Source: Streptosporangium roseum DSM 43021
GTDB taxonomy: Bacteria > Actinomycetota > Actinomycetes > Streptosporangiales > Streptosporangiaceae
Reading direction: 5' to 3'
DNA: 64,000 bases
Assembly (NCBI RefSeq): GCF_000024865.1
Contig: NC_013595.1
Location: 310,001 to 374,000 of the forward strand
Of this stretch, positions 7,443 through 16,085 are shown in pieces. Position 1 is the stretch's first letter, and each line of letters opens with the position of its first letter. A program made the position numbers and the translations under genes. The notes beneath the pieces are model-generated. The model did not search any database. It saw only the letters and a list, made by a program, of their open reading frames with translations, and was not told the DNA's origin.

Positions 7443-8668
7443 CGGTCGAGAACGCGGGCGAGGGCGTGCAGATCCTCCTGGTACGCGCCCGGGGAGGGGG
7501 AGATCCGCAGCACGGGCGTGGGCAGGTCCGCGGGCGCCCGGCCGACCGGCACGGTGCCGATCAGCAGGGACGCCTCCGCCGCCCGCGACCGGGCGTCCTC
7601 GACGGCCGCCTCGGGATCCACGCCCGGCGGCGGCCTGAGGGTGACGATGGCGGACGGCTCGTCGAGCGGCTCGCCCGCCCGCCAGCCGCCGATCCCGTCG
7701 AGGAGGCGCCGCGCCGTGACACCGAGCTCCGCCAGGCGGGCGTGGACCGCGGCGGGGCCGAGAGCCTGGTGTTCCAGTACGGCGGCGCCGAACCCGGCCC
7801 GCGCGGCGATCGATCCCTCCGAGGTCTCGTAGCGGGCCGCGCCCGCCAGCGGTGACACCTCCCCCCGCGCCCATCCGGGCCCGTCGAGCACGGGAGCCTG
7901 TCCCCGTACCCAGCCGGGCCCGTCGCCGGGCCCGTCGAATGTGGGAACGTCTCTCCGCGCCCACTCATGCCCGCCGAGCGCGGGAGCCGCGGCGTCCATG
8001 TCCCCGGCCAGGCCGGGTACGACGAGGAAGCCGGCACCGCGCGGTCCGGCGAGCCACTTGCGGGAGGTCCCGACATAGGCGGTCGCACCGGCATCGCCGG
8101 TGTCCACGTGGCCCAGGGACTGGCAGACGTCGAGGACCAGCGGCACCCCGGCGGCGCGGCACAGCCGGCCCACCGCCGCCGCGGGCTGCACGACGCCCCG
8201 GTGGGAGGAGACGTGCGACAGGACGACCAGGTCCAGCCCGCCGGCCAGCATGGACGCGAGGCCGCCCGGGTCGAGGCGGGAGTCGTCGTCCACGGGCAGT
8301 TCGAGGAGCTTCCAGTCGCGGAGCCGGGCCAGGCGGTACAGCAGCATGACCGTGCTGCCGTACTCGGCGCGCGTGACGCCGACACGGCTGCCCGGCGGGA
8401 GCGGCCATCCGCCCAGCAGCGCCGCCATCGCGGCCGTCCCGCTCTCCAGGAAGGCGACGTCGTCCGCGCCGGCGCCGACCATCGCGGCCAGCGCGGCCCT
8501 GGACGCGTGGAGGTCCGGGACCGCCCGGTAGCCGCCCACCTCGCGCTCGTGCCGGAGGTGTCCGATGACGGTGTCGAGTGTCCGGTCACTGGGGACGTTG
8601 CATCCGGCGGCGTCGAGGTGGCCGGGCGGTACGGAGGACCGTGCCGCCCGCCAGCTCTCAGCGATCAT
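7439..8668 (-). CDS. egtE: Ergothioneine biosynthesis PLP-dependent C-S lyase EgtE
   Basis: Class V aminotransferase-fold lyase that releases ergothioneine from hercynylcysteine sulfoxide. 409 residues; the PLP lysine is in GTSRKWLAGPRGAGFLVV, preceded by the cofactor-binding VLDVCQSLGHVD. The ATG at 8668 overlaps the egtD stop in ATGA, ruling out the longer frame running back over egtD. Between the lysine motif and the C-terminal domain is an insertion containing near-duplicate DGPGWVRG and DGPGWARG, apparently a lineage-specific expansion. Last pathway gene of the operon before the coupled M20 gene. Confidence 0.9.
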   Translation of the reverse strand: MIAESWRAARSSVPPGHLDAAGCNVPSDRTLDTVIGHLRHEREVGGYRAVPDLHASRAALAAMVGAGADDVAFLESGTAAMAALLGGWPLPPGSRVGVTRAEYGSTVMLLYRLARLRDWKLLELPVDDDSRLDPGGLASMLAGGLDLVVLSHVSSHRGVVQPAAAVGRLCRAAGVPLVLDVCQSLGHVDTGDAGATAYVGTSRKWLAGPRGAGFLVVPGLAGDMDAAAPALGGHEWARRDVPTFDGPGDGPGWVRGQAPVLDGPGWARGEVSPLAGAARYETSEGSIAARAGFGAAVLEHQALGPAAVHARLAELGVTARRLLDGIGGWRAGEPLDEPSAIVTLRPPPGVDPEAAVEDARSRAAEASLLIGTVPVGRAPADLPTPVLRISPSPGAYQEDLHALARVLDR

Positions 8669-9645
8669 GCGCGGGCCAGGACGAGGCTGAAGTCCCCGGT
8701 CGGATCGGTGTAGTGGTGGTTCACCGTGAATCCGGCCGCGGCCAGCTCCTTGCGCAGGCCTTCGGGGCGGAACTTGGCGCTGATCTCGGTGCGCATCTCC
8801 TCCCCGGCGGCGAAGGGGACGGTCAGGCCGAGGCCGCCGACCCGCACGCGCATGGCCCGGCTCGCGCGCAGCCGCATCTCGATCCAGTCCTGCCGCGCGT
8901 CGTAGATCGCGACGTGGTCGAACGCGTCGGGTTCGAAGTCGGCGTCCAGCTCCCGGTTGACCACGTGCAGGACGTTCCGGTTGAAGGCGGCGGTCACCCC
9001 GGCCGCGTCGTCGTAGGCCGCGACCAGCCGCCCGGTGTCCTTGACCAGGTCGGCGCCGAGCAGGAAGGTGTCGCCGGACCGGAGGGTGCCGCGCAACTCC
9101 TTGAGGAACACCTCGCGCGCCGCCGGATCGAGGTTGCCGATGGTGCCGCCGAGGAAGGCCACCATCCGCCGCCCCTCCCGCGGCAGCAGCGCCAGATGGT
9201 GCTCGAAGTCGGCGCAGACCGCCTGCACGGCCAGGCCGGGGTAGCGGGCGGCGAGGCGCCGCGCGGCGTCGCCGAGGGTGACCGCGTCGACGTCCACCGG
9301 CGTGTAGGTGCGCAGCGTCCCCGTCGAGGAGAGGGCGTCGAGCAGCAGGACGGTCTTCTCGCTGGTCCCCGAGCCGAGCTCGACCAGGGTGTCCGCGCCG
9401 CTGCGCGTGGCGATGTCGAGGGCCTCCCTGCGCAGGATGGCCAGCTCGCGGCGGGTGGGATAGTACTCCGGCAGCCGGGTGATCTGGGAGAACAGATCGC
9501 TGCCCGCCGCGTCGTAGAACCATTTGGGCGGCAGCCACTTGGGCGTGGACGTCAGCCCGGTGCGGACGTCGTTCTCAAGTGCCTGGCGCAGGTAGTCGTG
9601 GCCGAGATGGTTGACCAGGTGTACGGCTGACTGGCTGACGGACAC
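8665..9645 (-). CDS. egtD: L-histidine N-alpha-methyltransferase EgtD
   Basis: Trimethylates histidine to hercynine with S-adenosylmethionine, the first committed step of ergothioneine synthesis. 326 residues, matching the family. Motifs seen: FYDAAGSDLFSQITRLPEYY, SAM-binding LVELGSGTSEKTVLLLDAL, FLGGTIGNLDP with the substrate-contact asparagine, and EMRTEISAKF with the Glu and Ser that contact histidine in characterised EgtD. It follows egtC after a 98-base gap and overlaps egtE by ATGA. Confidence 0.95.
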   Translation of the reverse strand: MSVSQSAVHLVNHLGHDYLRQALENDVRTGLTSTPKWLPPKWFYDAAGSDLFSQITRLPEYYPTRRELAILRREALDIATRSGADTLVELGSGTSEKTVLLLDALSSTGTLRTYTPVDVDAVTLGDAARRLAARYPGLAVQAVCADFEHHLALLPREGRRMVAFLGGTIGNLDPAAREVFLKELRGTLRSGDTFLLGADLVKDTGRLVAAYDDAAGVTAAFNRNVLHVVNRELDADFEPDAFDHVAIYDARQDWIEMRLRASRAMRVRVGGLGLTVPFAAGEEMRTEISAKFRPEGLRKELAAAGFTVNHHYTDPTGDFSLVLARA

Positions 9646-9743
9646 GGGGCCTCCTGGGTCGATGGGTCACGGTCCCCCTCGCCTGGCGGCTCGTCGGTCC
9701 GTGACCGGGGTGCTGTGTTCTCCGGTGGTCTCGCTCCGTCCGG

Positions 9744-10448
9744 TCACAGTGGCTGGACGCGCACGCCGTCGGGAGAGGCGAGAACCAGGTTCCGGTCCGG
9801 TACGGCCTGCCAGCCGGACCGGTCGTCCAGCGGCTCGCTCGCCACGAGCACGCCGTCGTCGAGATGGAGGTGGAGGGTGTCGCCCCAGACCGTCGCGGCG
9901 ATCGACGCGCCGTCGCAGGCGAGCAGGTTCAGCCGGGCTCCGGGGTCCTTCGCCCCGGCGTGGGCGACGACCTCCGCCAGGGCGTCGCCGAGCGGGTGGC
10001 CCGCGCGCCGCCGTACGAACACCGCGGCGGCGAGCCACGCGGAGTCGCAGGAGCTCTCCGCGCCGTCGGCGAGCTCCCGTACCGCCTCCCGCTCGACGCG
10101 GCCGTTGTGGCTGAGCAGCCAGCGCCCGTCGGTGAAGGGCGCGGTCGCGGTCTCCTCGATCGGCATGCCGACGGTCGCCGACCGTACGGCGGCCAGCAGG
10201 CAGCCCGAGCGGCTGACCTGCGCGAGGGCGGGCAGGTTGGCGTCGGCCCAGATGGGGATCGTACGGCGGTAGCGGACCGGTTCGGCGCGGGCGGCGTCGT
10301 ACCAGCCCATGCCGAAGCCGTCGGCGTTGATCGTGCCGTAGCGCTGCCGGCGCGGGGCGTAGGACTGCTGGAGCAGGCCGTACTCGGGCTCGTGGATCAG
10401 CGAGGCGAGGGTGCGGGGAGCGCCCAGCCAGGCGGCGTGGCGGCACAT
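9744..10448 (-). CDS. egtC: Gamma-glutamyl-hercynylcysteine sulfoxide amidohydrolase EgtC
   Basis: Class II glutamine-amidotransferase-fold hydrolase that removes the gamma-glutamyl group after the EgtB step. 234 residues; the N-terminal nucleophile is Cys2 (MCRHAAWLG), exposed by removal of Met1. Typical NADGFGMGWY and LLSHNGRVE motifs are present. The ATG follows the egtB TAG directly (TAGATG), so the two genes abut with no spacer and are probably translationally coupled. Confidence 0.95.
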   Translation of the reverse strand: MCRHAAWLGAPRTLASLIHEPEYGLLQQSYAPRRQRYGTINADGFGMGWYDAARAEPVRYRRTIPIWADANLPALAQVSRSGCLLAAVRSATVGMPIEETATAPFTDGRWLLSHNGRVEREAVRELADGAESSCDSAWLAAAVFVRRRAGHPLGDALAEVVAHAGAKDPGARLNLLACDGASIAATVWGDTLHLHLDDGVLVASEPLDDRSGWQAVPDRNLVLASPDGVRVQPL

Positions 10449-11750
10449 CTACGCCTGCTCCGGGCCGGCCGAGCGGGCGCAGCGGAAGCCGGAGAAGATC
10501 TGCCGGCGGATCGGGTGGTCCCAGTTCCTGAACGTCGTGCGGACCGCCGCCGGGTCGGCCGCCCAGGATCCGCCGCGCAGCACCCGGTAGTCCTTGCCGA
10601 AGAAGACCTCGCTGTACTCGCGGTAGGGGAAGCTGCGGAAGCCGGGGTAGGGCAGGAAGAGGGAGGCGGTCCACTCCCACACGTCGCCGATCATCTGCTC
10701 GACGCCGTAGGCGCTCGCCCCGGCGGGGAAGGCGCCCAGCGGGGCGGGCCGCGCCGCCCGGTGCCCGAGGTTCGCCCGGCCGGGTCCGGGGTCGTCGTCG
10801 CCCCACGGATACTTCCGCGCCCGCCCGGCGGAGGGGTCCCAGCCGCAGGCCTTCTCCCACTCCGCCTCGGTGGGCAGCCGTCTGCCCGCCCAGCGGGCGT
10901 AGGCGTCGGCCTCGTACCAGCACACGTGCTGGACGGGCTCGTCCATGGGCACGGGCTCGGGCCGGCCGAAGCGGGTGCGCCACCAGGTGCCGCCGTCCCT
11001 GGTCCAGAACAGCGGGGCGGCGGCGTGGCTCTCCTGCCGCCAGTGCCAGCCCTCCGGGGTCCACCAGCGCGGGTCGTCGTAGCCGCCGTCGTCGATGAAG
11101 GCCGCGTAGGCGAGGTTGCCGACGGGGAGCCTGTCGATCCAGTAGGCGGGCAGGTCGACCTGGTGGGCGGGGCGCTCGTTGTCGTAGGCCCACGGCTGGG
11201 TGCCGGTGCCCATCAGGAAGGGGCCCGCCGGGATGAACACCTCCTCGGCGCCCCCGGACCCGCCGGGCGGCAGGTCGCCGTCGCGGACCAGGCCCGGCTC
11301 CCTCGACAGTTGCAGGGTGGCGAGCATCGTCTCGTCGTGCTGGTGCTCGTGCTGGATGACCAGGCCGAAGACGAAGGCGTTCCGGTGCAGGGGATCGGGG
11401 CTGTCCGGGTCGATCGCGTCCAGGACGTCCAGGACCCGGCCGCGCACGCCCCCGATGTAGCGGCGCGCTTCGCCCGGTCCCAGGATGGGCAGGCTCGGAC
11501 GGTCCTTGCGCGGGTGCTTGAACGCGTCGTACAGGTCGTCGATCTCGGGGCGGAGCGGGGTGATCCCGCCGGCCTCCCGCAGCACCCACAGCTCCTCGTA
11601 GTTGCCCACGTGCGCCAGGTCCCACACCAGCGGCGACATCAACGGCGAATGCTGCCTGACCAGCAGGTCGTCCTCGGCTTCCGTGTAGGCCAGCGACCGG
11701 TTCCGCACCGCGATCAGCTCGGTGGCGATCCGTTCCTTGAAGTTGTTCAT
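10449..11750 (-). CDS. egtB: Hercynine oxygenase / sulfoxide synthase EgtB
   Basis: Non-haem iron enzyme joining hercynine and gamma-glutamylcysteine with oxygen. 433 residues: an N-terminal DinB-like domain supplying iron ligands (His in DLAHVGNYEE and the HxxxH of QHEHQHDETM) and a C-terminal formylglycine-generating-enzyme-like domain (VFIPAGPFLMGTG, LPTEAEWEKACG, MIGDVWEWTASLFLPYPGF, VLRGGSWA). The ATG at 11750 overlaps the egtA stop in ATGA. The frame stays open over egtA to 13025 but that part is a shadow. Confidence 0.95.
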   Translation of the reverse strand: MNNFKERIATELIAVRNRSLAYTEAEDDLLVRQHSPLMSPLVWDLAHVGNYEELWVLREAGGITPLRPEIDDLYDAFKHPRKDRPSLPILGPGEARRYIGGVRGRVLDVLDAIDPDSPDPLHRNAFVFGLVIQHEHQHDETMLATLQLSREPGLVRDGDLPPGGSGGAEEVFIPAGPFLMGTGTQPWAYDNERPAHQVDLPAYWIDRLPVGNLAYAAFIDDGGYDDPRWWTPEGWHWRQESHAAAPLFWTRDGGTWWRTRFGRPEPVPMDEPVQHVCWYEADAYARWAGRRLPTEAEWEKACGWDPSAGRARKYPWGDDDPGPGRANLGHRAARPAPLGAFPAGASAYGVEQMIGDVWEWTASLFLPYPGFRSFPYREYSEVFFGKDYRVLRGGSWAADPAAVRTTFRNWDHPIRRQIFSGFRCARSAGPEQA

Positions 11751-12973
11751 CCCTGTCCTTCCTCGGTCAGCCAGGCCGACAGGCGTCGTGGCGGCCCTTT
11801 CACCAGATCCAGCAGGTCGGCGGCCGGAGGGCGGCCGGTCGTCACGTGACGGTCGGCGAACGCGGCCACCTCGCGGATCAGGCCCGCGCTCACGCCCAGG
11901 CGGGGCAGCGCGGCGAGGGCGGCCCGGAAACAGGTCTCGGCGGCCTTCCTCAGCCGCGGCTCCGCCAGCCCGTGGCGCGCCGCCCCCGGCCACATCCCCG
12001 CGTACGGCTCGGCGGCGGCGATCGCCGTTTCGGCGGCGCGGTCGTCCATCACCAGGGCGTGGGTCACCGCCACGCACACCGGCCAGTCCGCCGGGCGCTG
12101 GGCGTCGAGGTAGCGGATCTCCAGCCAGCCGCGCGGCCGTACCGGAGGGAAGATCGTCGTGGCGTGGTAGGCCAGGTCCGCCAGGGTCAGCGGGCGCGCG
12201 GGCGCGGCCAGCCAGTCGCGGAAGGTCGAGCCGTCGCGGACGGTCCGGCACCGGTCCCCGTTCTCGCGCACGAGCATGAGCCGGGCGTCGAGCAGGTACT
12301 CCGCCCAGGCCGCGGCCGGGTCGCCGGTCGCGGGGACGGGGGCCGTCCGCGTGCGGTCCAGGTTCTCCCACACCGCCTGGCGGCCGGACATCCACCCGCA
12401 CGGCCGGCCGCCGCTGAGCGGCGAGTTGGCGAAGGCCGCCGTCAGGACGGGCCCCAGCAGGTGCGCGCGTTCCCACCGCACCGCCGGCCGGTCGCCCAGG
12501 TCCAGGTTGACCTGGATCGACGCCGTCGAGCACATCATCAGGGACCCGTACGGCGTGCCGAGGAACTCCGCCATCGCCTCGTAGCGGGGCAGGCGCAGCT
12601 GCCGCCGTGCCGGCCGTATCGGATCGAGGCCCACTCCCGCCAGCACCAGGCCCGCCTCCCGCAGGGCCGCGCGGGCGGCGTCCACGTCGGCGGCGAGGCG
12701 GGCGATGGCCTCCGGCAACGGACCCGCCGGACCGGAGAGTTCGAGCTGGCCACCCGGCTCGAAGGTCACCCGGCTCCCGCCGGGCAGCGGCGGCAGGGCG
12801 CCGGCGACCCTGGCCAGCGGGACGTGGCAGTCGGGAGACGTGCGGTCGAAGACCAGGAACTCCAGCTCGACCCCCACCTGGTCCCCGGCGGAGCCGTGGA
12901 AGCAGTTTCGCGCGAAGTCCGTCACATCCGAGGTATCCCGGATCACCATGTCCTCGGCGGCCAGATCGGTCAT
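11747..12973 (-). CDS. egtA: Glutamate-cysteine ligase EgtA
   Basis: ATP-dependent ligase making gamma-glutamylcysteine, the thiol donor used by EgtB. 408 residues of the GCS2-type fold, with GVELEFLVFD near the N-terminus (the usual GxExE metal/substrate motif), VTFEPGGQLELSGP, and FGTPYG-like FLGTPYGSLMMCSTASIQVNLD. First gene of the operon; the start at 12973 leaves a 123-base intergenic promoter region shared with the divergent anti-sigma-like gene. Confidence 0.92.
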   Translation of the reverse strand: MTDLAAEDMVIRDTSDVTDFARNCFHGSAGDQVGVELEFLVFDRTSPDCHVPLARVAGALPPLPGGSRVTFEPGGQLELSGPAGPLPEAIARLAADVDAARAALREAGLVLAGVGLDPIRPARRQLRLPRYEAMAEFLGTPYGSLMMCSTASIQVNLDLGDRPAVRWERAHLLGPVLTAAFANSPLSGGRPCGWMSGRQAVWENLDRTRTAPVPATGDPAAAWAEYLLDARLMLVRENGDRCRTVRDGSTFRDWLAAPARPLTLADLAYHATTIFPPVRPRGWLEIRYLDAQRPADWPVCVAVTHALVMDDRAAETAIAAAEPYAGMWPGAARHGLAEPRLRKAAETCFRAALAALPRLGVSAGLIREVAAFADRHVTTGRPPAADLLDLVKGPPRRLSAWLTEEGQG

Positions 12974-13096
12974 CGTGCCCCCTTCGCCCGGCGCGTATGG
13001 ATCTATAGACCCGCGAGGCGCGCAAGCGTTACAGAGGGGCGGCGTGTAACGGATCGATCCGCAAGCGGCACTACGTCACATGGGGCACAGGTGGGA
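12974..13096. promoter_or_regulatory. Divergent promoter region of the ergothioneine operon
   Basis: The only sizeable non-coding interval upstream of egtA, so the operon promoter should lie here. It contains an AT-rich GGATCTATAGACC segment near 13000 and an inverted repeat CGTTAC (13027-13032) / GTAACG (13046-13051) separated by 13 bases, a possible regulator site. AGGTGGGA at 13089-13096 is the ribosome-binding site of the plus-strand gene. Confidence 0.45.
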
Positions 13097-13381
13097 ATGA
13101 TGCGAGCGGGATCCCGATCCGGGCGATCGGCCGGCTGCCGTGAGATCACGGAGCTCGTCACCGACTATCTCGAAGGGGCACTCTCCGCCGAGCGGCGGCG
13201 ATGCTTCGAGGCCCACCTGGCGGGATGCGCCGAGTGTTCCGTTCACCTGGAGCAGACGCAGGCGATGATCAGGGCTCTCGGCTGTCTCGGGGCCGACGGC
13301 ATTCCGGATCGGGTGCTCAGGAGGTTGTGCGGGGCCTTCCTCGGCTCAGGAACGCCGCCAGTCGCGGAAGGCGGACAGTAG
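13097..13381 (+). CDS. Small zinc-finger (anti-sigma-like) protein
   Basis: 94 residues with a zf-HC2-type motif ITELVTDYLEGALSAERR..FEAHLAGCAECSVHL, i.e. the His-x3-Cys-x2-Cys zinc-binding pattern of ZAS anti-sigma factors, but no transmembrane segment. Start ATG at 13097 (or the next ATG at 13100) follows AGGTGGGA closely. Its 3' end overlaps the 3' end of the opposing anti-sigma gene by 36 bases. It resembles that neighbour, so the two look like paralogues; which sigma factor it binds is not known. Confidence 0.75.
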   Translation: MMRAGSRSGRSAGCREITELVTDYLEGALSAERRRCFEAHLAGCAECSVHLEQTQAMIRALGCLGADGIPDRVLRRLCGAFLGSGTPPVAEGGQ

Positions 13382-13627
13382 CCGCTCGCGCGTGTCGCCG
13401 GCCGGGCCGTCGGGCCGCAGGTCGCCCAGGGTGGCGACGGTGGTGCGGAACTGGCCGAGGTAGCGTTCGCAGCCCTCGCAGCCGCCGAGATGCTCCTCGA
13501 ACCGGTAGCCCGTGGGCCCGTCGAGCTCGCCCTCCATGTAGACGGTCACGAGTTCCACCACCTCGTCACAGGTGAACCGCTTCACGGCGCTGACCGCCTT
13601 ACCGTCTCGATGCTGAACCGATTCCAC
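13346..13627 (-). CDS. Anti-sigma factor with zf-HC2 zinc finger
   Basis: 93 residues: FTCDEVVELVTVYMEGELD, then FEEHLGGCEGCERYLGQF containing the His-x3-Cys-x2-Cys zinc motif, and a short C-terminal helix; soluble, no membrane segment. The GTG start shares one base with the TAG stop of the ECF sigma gene, the usual coupling of a sigma factor with its antagonist. Inferred to sequester the sigma factor encoded just upstream and possibly release it on thiol oxidation. Confidence 0.85.
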   Translation of the reverse strand: MESVQHRDGKAVSAVKRFTCDEVVELVTVYMEGELDGPTGYRFEEHLGGCEGCERYLGQFRTTVATLGDLRPDGPAGDTRERLLSAFRDWRRS

Positions 13628-14310
13628 TACGCCGACCGCCTCGCCGTCTCGAAATAGTCCTCCAGCTGCCCGCGCACCGACGCGCGGGCGCGGTGCAGCA
13701 GCACGCGCTGGTTGGCCGCGGAGATCTCCAGGATCTCGCAGACCTCCTCAGACGTGCACCCCTCCACGTCGCGGAGTGTGATCACCGCCCGCTGCCGGGG
13801 CGGCAGCTCCGCCAGCGCCGCCGCGATCCGGCCGCGCACCTCCGCGGCGAGCACCTCGCCCTCCGGGGTCGGCCAGGCCGCGGGGAGCTCCTTCCAGTGT
13901 CCGGGGAGGGGGTCGTCCACGCCCTGGAAACGCGAGCGGTCGACGGTCGGTCTCTCCTGCTCGAAGACGCTGCTCCACGGGACCGTGCGGTTCTCGCGCA
14001 TGCCTCGCTTCTTGGCCGTGTTGACCAGGATCCGGTAGACCCAGGTCTTGACCGACGAGCGTCCCTCGAAGCCGCCGATCCCCCTGACGACCGCCAGCCA
14101 GGTGTCCTGCACGATCTCTTCCGCCGAGTCGTTGGTGGACACGTGCGTGCGGGCCAGCCACAGCATCCCCCGCGACCAGGTGTCCAGCAGCGTCGCGAAC
14201 ATCGCTTCGTCTCCGGCGCGCAGGGCCGCCACGACGACATCGTCCGGCGGCAGCCTACCGCCGGTGAAGGACTCCACGATTGTCTCCTCCTGATTGGACA
14301 TCTGGGACAT
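13627..14310 (-). CDS. ECF (sigma-70 family) RNA polymerase sigma factor
   Basis: 227 residues. Region 2 shows LLDTWSRGMLWLARTHVSTN, AEEIVQDTWLAVVRGIGGFEG and VKTWVYRILVNTAKKR; after a linker with a proline/tryptophan-rich segment, region 4 shows ALAELPPRQRAVITLRDVEGCTSEEVCEILEISAANQRVLLHRAR. Coupled to the zinc-finger anti-sigma gene by a one-base overlap. Possible targets include the nearby ergothioneine operon, but this rests only on proximity. Confidence 0.92.
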   Translation of the reverse strand: MSQMSNQEETIVESFTGGRLPPDDVVVAALRAGDEAMFATLLDTWSRGMLWLARTHVSTNDSAEEIVQDTWLAVVRGIGGFEGRSSVKTWVYRILVNTAKKRGMRENRTVPWSSVFEQERPTVDRSRFQGVDDPLPGHWKELPAAWPTPEGEVLAAEVRGRIAAALAELPPRQRAVITLRDVEGCTSEEVCEILEISAANQRVLLHRARASVRGQLEDYFETARRSA

Positions 14311-14496
14311 TCATGACGTCGTGGCGCGTCCTCTCCGCTGAAGCGCTCCCGAGCGCGACCGGTCCAGGAGATAGAGGATTCCCGCCCTGAACTGGGCCGA
14401 CACTTTTTCCTCCCGGTCCGGACCGCCGGCTGCCCGCTGTCTCCTCCCTGTTCAGTTCCTGGACCGTGCCCGTTCGTTACGCCGTCCGGGAAGGTT

Positions 14497-14523
14497 CGGC
14501 AGGCCGTCGGGGACGGCCTGCCG
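14497..14523. terminator. Perfect 12-bp hairpin
   Basis: CGGCAGGCCGTC at 14497-14508 pairs exactly with GACGGCCTGCCG at 14512-14523 across a GGG loop. It lies downstream of the MFS gene (minus strand) and upstream of the sigma gene, so it probably stops MFS transcription before the sigma promoter. Confidence 0.65.
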
Positions 14524-14533
14524 GGGGGAGGTT

Positions 14534-14573
14534 CGGACTCCGGGACGGCCGTCCGGGGGAGGCCCGGAGTCCG
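14534..14573. terminator. Second hairpin, 11-bp stem
   Basis: CGGACTCCGGG (14534-14544) pairs with CCCGGAGTCCG (14563-14573); the 18-base interior includes a short ACGGCCGT palindrome. With the hairpin at 14497 it forms a tandem terminator-like pair after the MFS stop at 14616. Confidence 0.55.
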
Positions 14574-14615
14574 GGAAGGGCGATCACAGGGGCGCCCGGA
14601 CTCCGGAAGCCGGCC

Positions 14616-16085
14616 CTAGCGCGACGCCTCTGCGGCCTCCAGCGCCTCGTGAGGGGCCCCGGCGGCCGCCGTGCGCCGCCTGCCCATGCCGGACGCGGTG
14701 ACGGCCGCGCCGAGGAGTACCGCGACCAGCGGCACGATCAACGCCGCGCGGAAGCCGTCGAGCCCCGCCTGGGGCGAGCCGCCGGCGCCGGCCGCCGCGG
14801 CGTTGACGGCGGTCACCGCCGACAGGCCGAGCGCCGCGCCGAACTGGAACGACGTGTACAGCAGGCCGCCGGCGAGCCCCTGCTCCTCTTCCGTGACGCC
14901 GTCCGTGGCGGCGATGGTGAGCGGTCCGTAGACCAGGGCGAAGGCGAGGCCAAGAATGATCATGGTGGGGAACATGGCCGCGTAGGTCCAGTCGAGCCCG
15001 ATCGGCAGGAACATGGCGTAGGCCGTGGCGGCGAGAAGCAGGCCGCCGAAGATCACCCGGGCGTTGCCGAAACGGCTCACGAGCCGCGGCGTGACGGTGG
15101 GGGCGAGCACGGCGTCGACGCCGACGGCCAGGAGGGCGAGGCTCGTCTCCAGGGACGACCAGCCCCGGAGCTCCTGCAGGTAGAACACGGCGATGAACTG
15201 GAAGCCGAAGAACGAGCCGGCGAACAGCATCGCGCCCAGGTTGGCGCGCACGATCGGACCCGAACGCAGGATGCCCAGGCGCACGAGCGGTGCGGCCGAC
15301 CGCCGCTCGATCGCCACGAAGGCGGCCAGCAGCGCCAGGCCGCCGACGAGGGCGGCGACCGCCCGGCCCCATCCGGCCCCGGGATCCTCAAGGCTGACGA
15401 CCGCGAAGACGAGCAGGAGCATCGCTCCCGTCACGCTGGCGGCCCCGGCCAGGTCGAAGCTGTGGGGGGAACGCGCCGGACGGCTCTCGGCCGGGATGAG
15501 GAGGAGGGCGGCCAGGAGGATCACCGACGCCATGATGACCGGGGCGAAGAACACCCACCGCCAGTCGATCGCGGTCAGCAGGCCTCCGACGACGAGCCCG
15601 AGCGAGAAGCCGGCCGCGGCCGTTCCCGCGTAGACCAGCAGGGCCTTGTTGCGCTGCCGGCCTTCGGGGAAGCTCGTCGTGATGATGGCCAGGCCGGCGG
15701 GCGCCATGAACGCGGCGGCCACGCCTGTCACGAAACGGGCGACGATCAGGACCCATCCCTCGCTCGCCACCCCGCCCAGGCCGGAGAAGGCGAGAAACAC
15801 GACGAGCCAGAACAGGAACATCCGCCGCCGGCCCAGCAGGTCGGCGGTCCGCCCTCCCAGGAGCATGAAACCGCCGTAGCCGAGCACGTAGGCGCTCATC
15901 ACCCAGCTCACCGCTCCGGTGGACATGCCCAGGTCGGCTCGGATCGACGGCAGGGCCACGTTCAGCATCGCCACGTCGATGCCTTCCAGGAAGATGGCGC
16001 CGCACAGCACGAGCAGCACGGCCCAGGCGCGTCCGCTCATACGGTCGGTGCCGCCGTCGAGCGTCGGGGGCTGCGGTGTGGACAC
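14616..16085 (-). CDS. DHA2-family MFS multidrug exporter (14 TM)
   Basis: Proton-driven exporter of the EmrB/QacA type, 489 residues with about 14 hydrophobic segments. Family motifs are visible: FLEGIDVAMLNVALPSIRADL in helix 1, YVLGYGGFMLLGGRTADLLGRRRMF (motif A) between helices 2 and 3, and GPAGLAI-like MAPAGLAIITTSFPEGRQRNKAL after helix 4. The GTG start at 16085 has AAGGAG eight bases upstream. It is divergent from the remnant of an HxlR regulator whose promoter region matches that of the HxlR gene at 3 kb, so it is probably induced by a toxic small molecule. Confidence 0.92.
   Translation of the reverse strand: MSTPQPPTLDGGTDRMSGRAWAVLLVLCGAIFLEGIDVAMLNVALPSIRADLGMSTGAVSWVMSAYVLGYGGFMLLGGRTADLLGRRRMFLFWLVVFLAFSGLGGVASEGWVLIVARFVTGVAAAFMAPAGLAIITTSFPEGRQRNKALLVYAGTAAAGFSLGLVVGGLLTAIDWRWVFFAPVIMASVILLAALLLIPAESRPARSPHSFDLAGAASVTGAMLLLVFAVVSLEDPGAGWGRAVAALVGGLALLAAFVAIERRSAAPLVRLGILRSGPIVRANLGAMLFAGSFFGFQFIAVFYLQELRGWSSLETSLALLAVGVDAVLAPTVTPRLVSRFGNARVIFGGLLLAATAYAMFLPIGLDWTYAAMFPTMIILGLAFALVYGPLTIAATDGVTEEEQGLAGGLLYTSFQFGAALGLSAVTAVNAAAAGAGGSPQAGLDGFRAALIVPLVAVLLGAAVTASGMGRRRTAAAGAPHEALEAAEASR

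Noticed and set aside
7439..9538. 699-codon frame joining egtD and egtE
   Set aside because: Upstream part is a shadow of egtD; egtE starts at 8668 in the egtD stop.
10449..13025. 858-codon frame joining egtA and egtB
   Set aside because: The part over egtA is a shadow; egtB starts at 11750 with an ATGA overlap.
11846..13381. 511-codon plus-strand frame ending in the zinc-finger protein
   Set aside because: Only the last 94 codons are protein-like; the rest is antisense to egtA.
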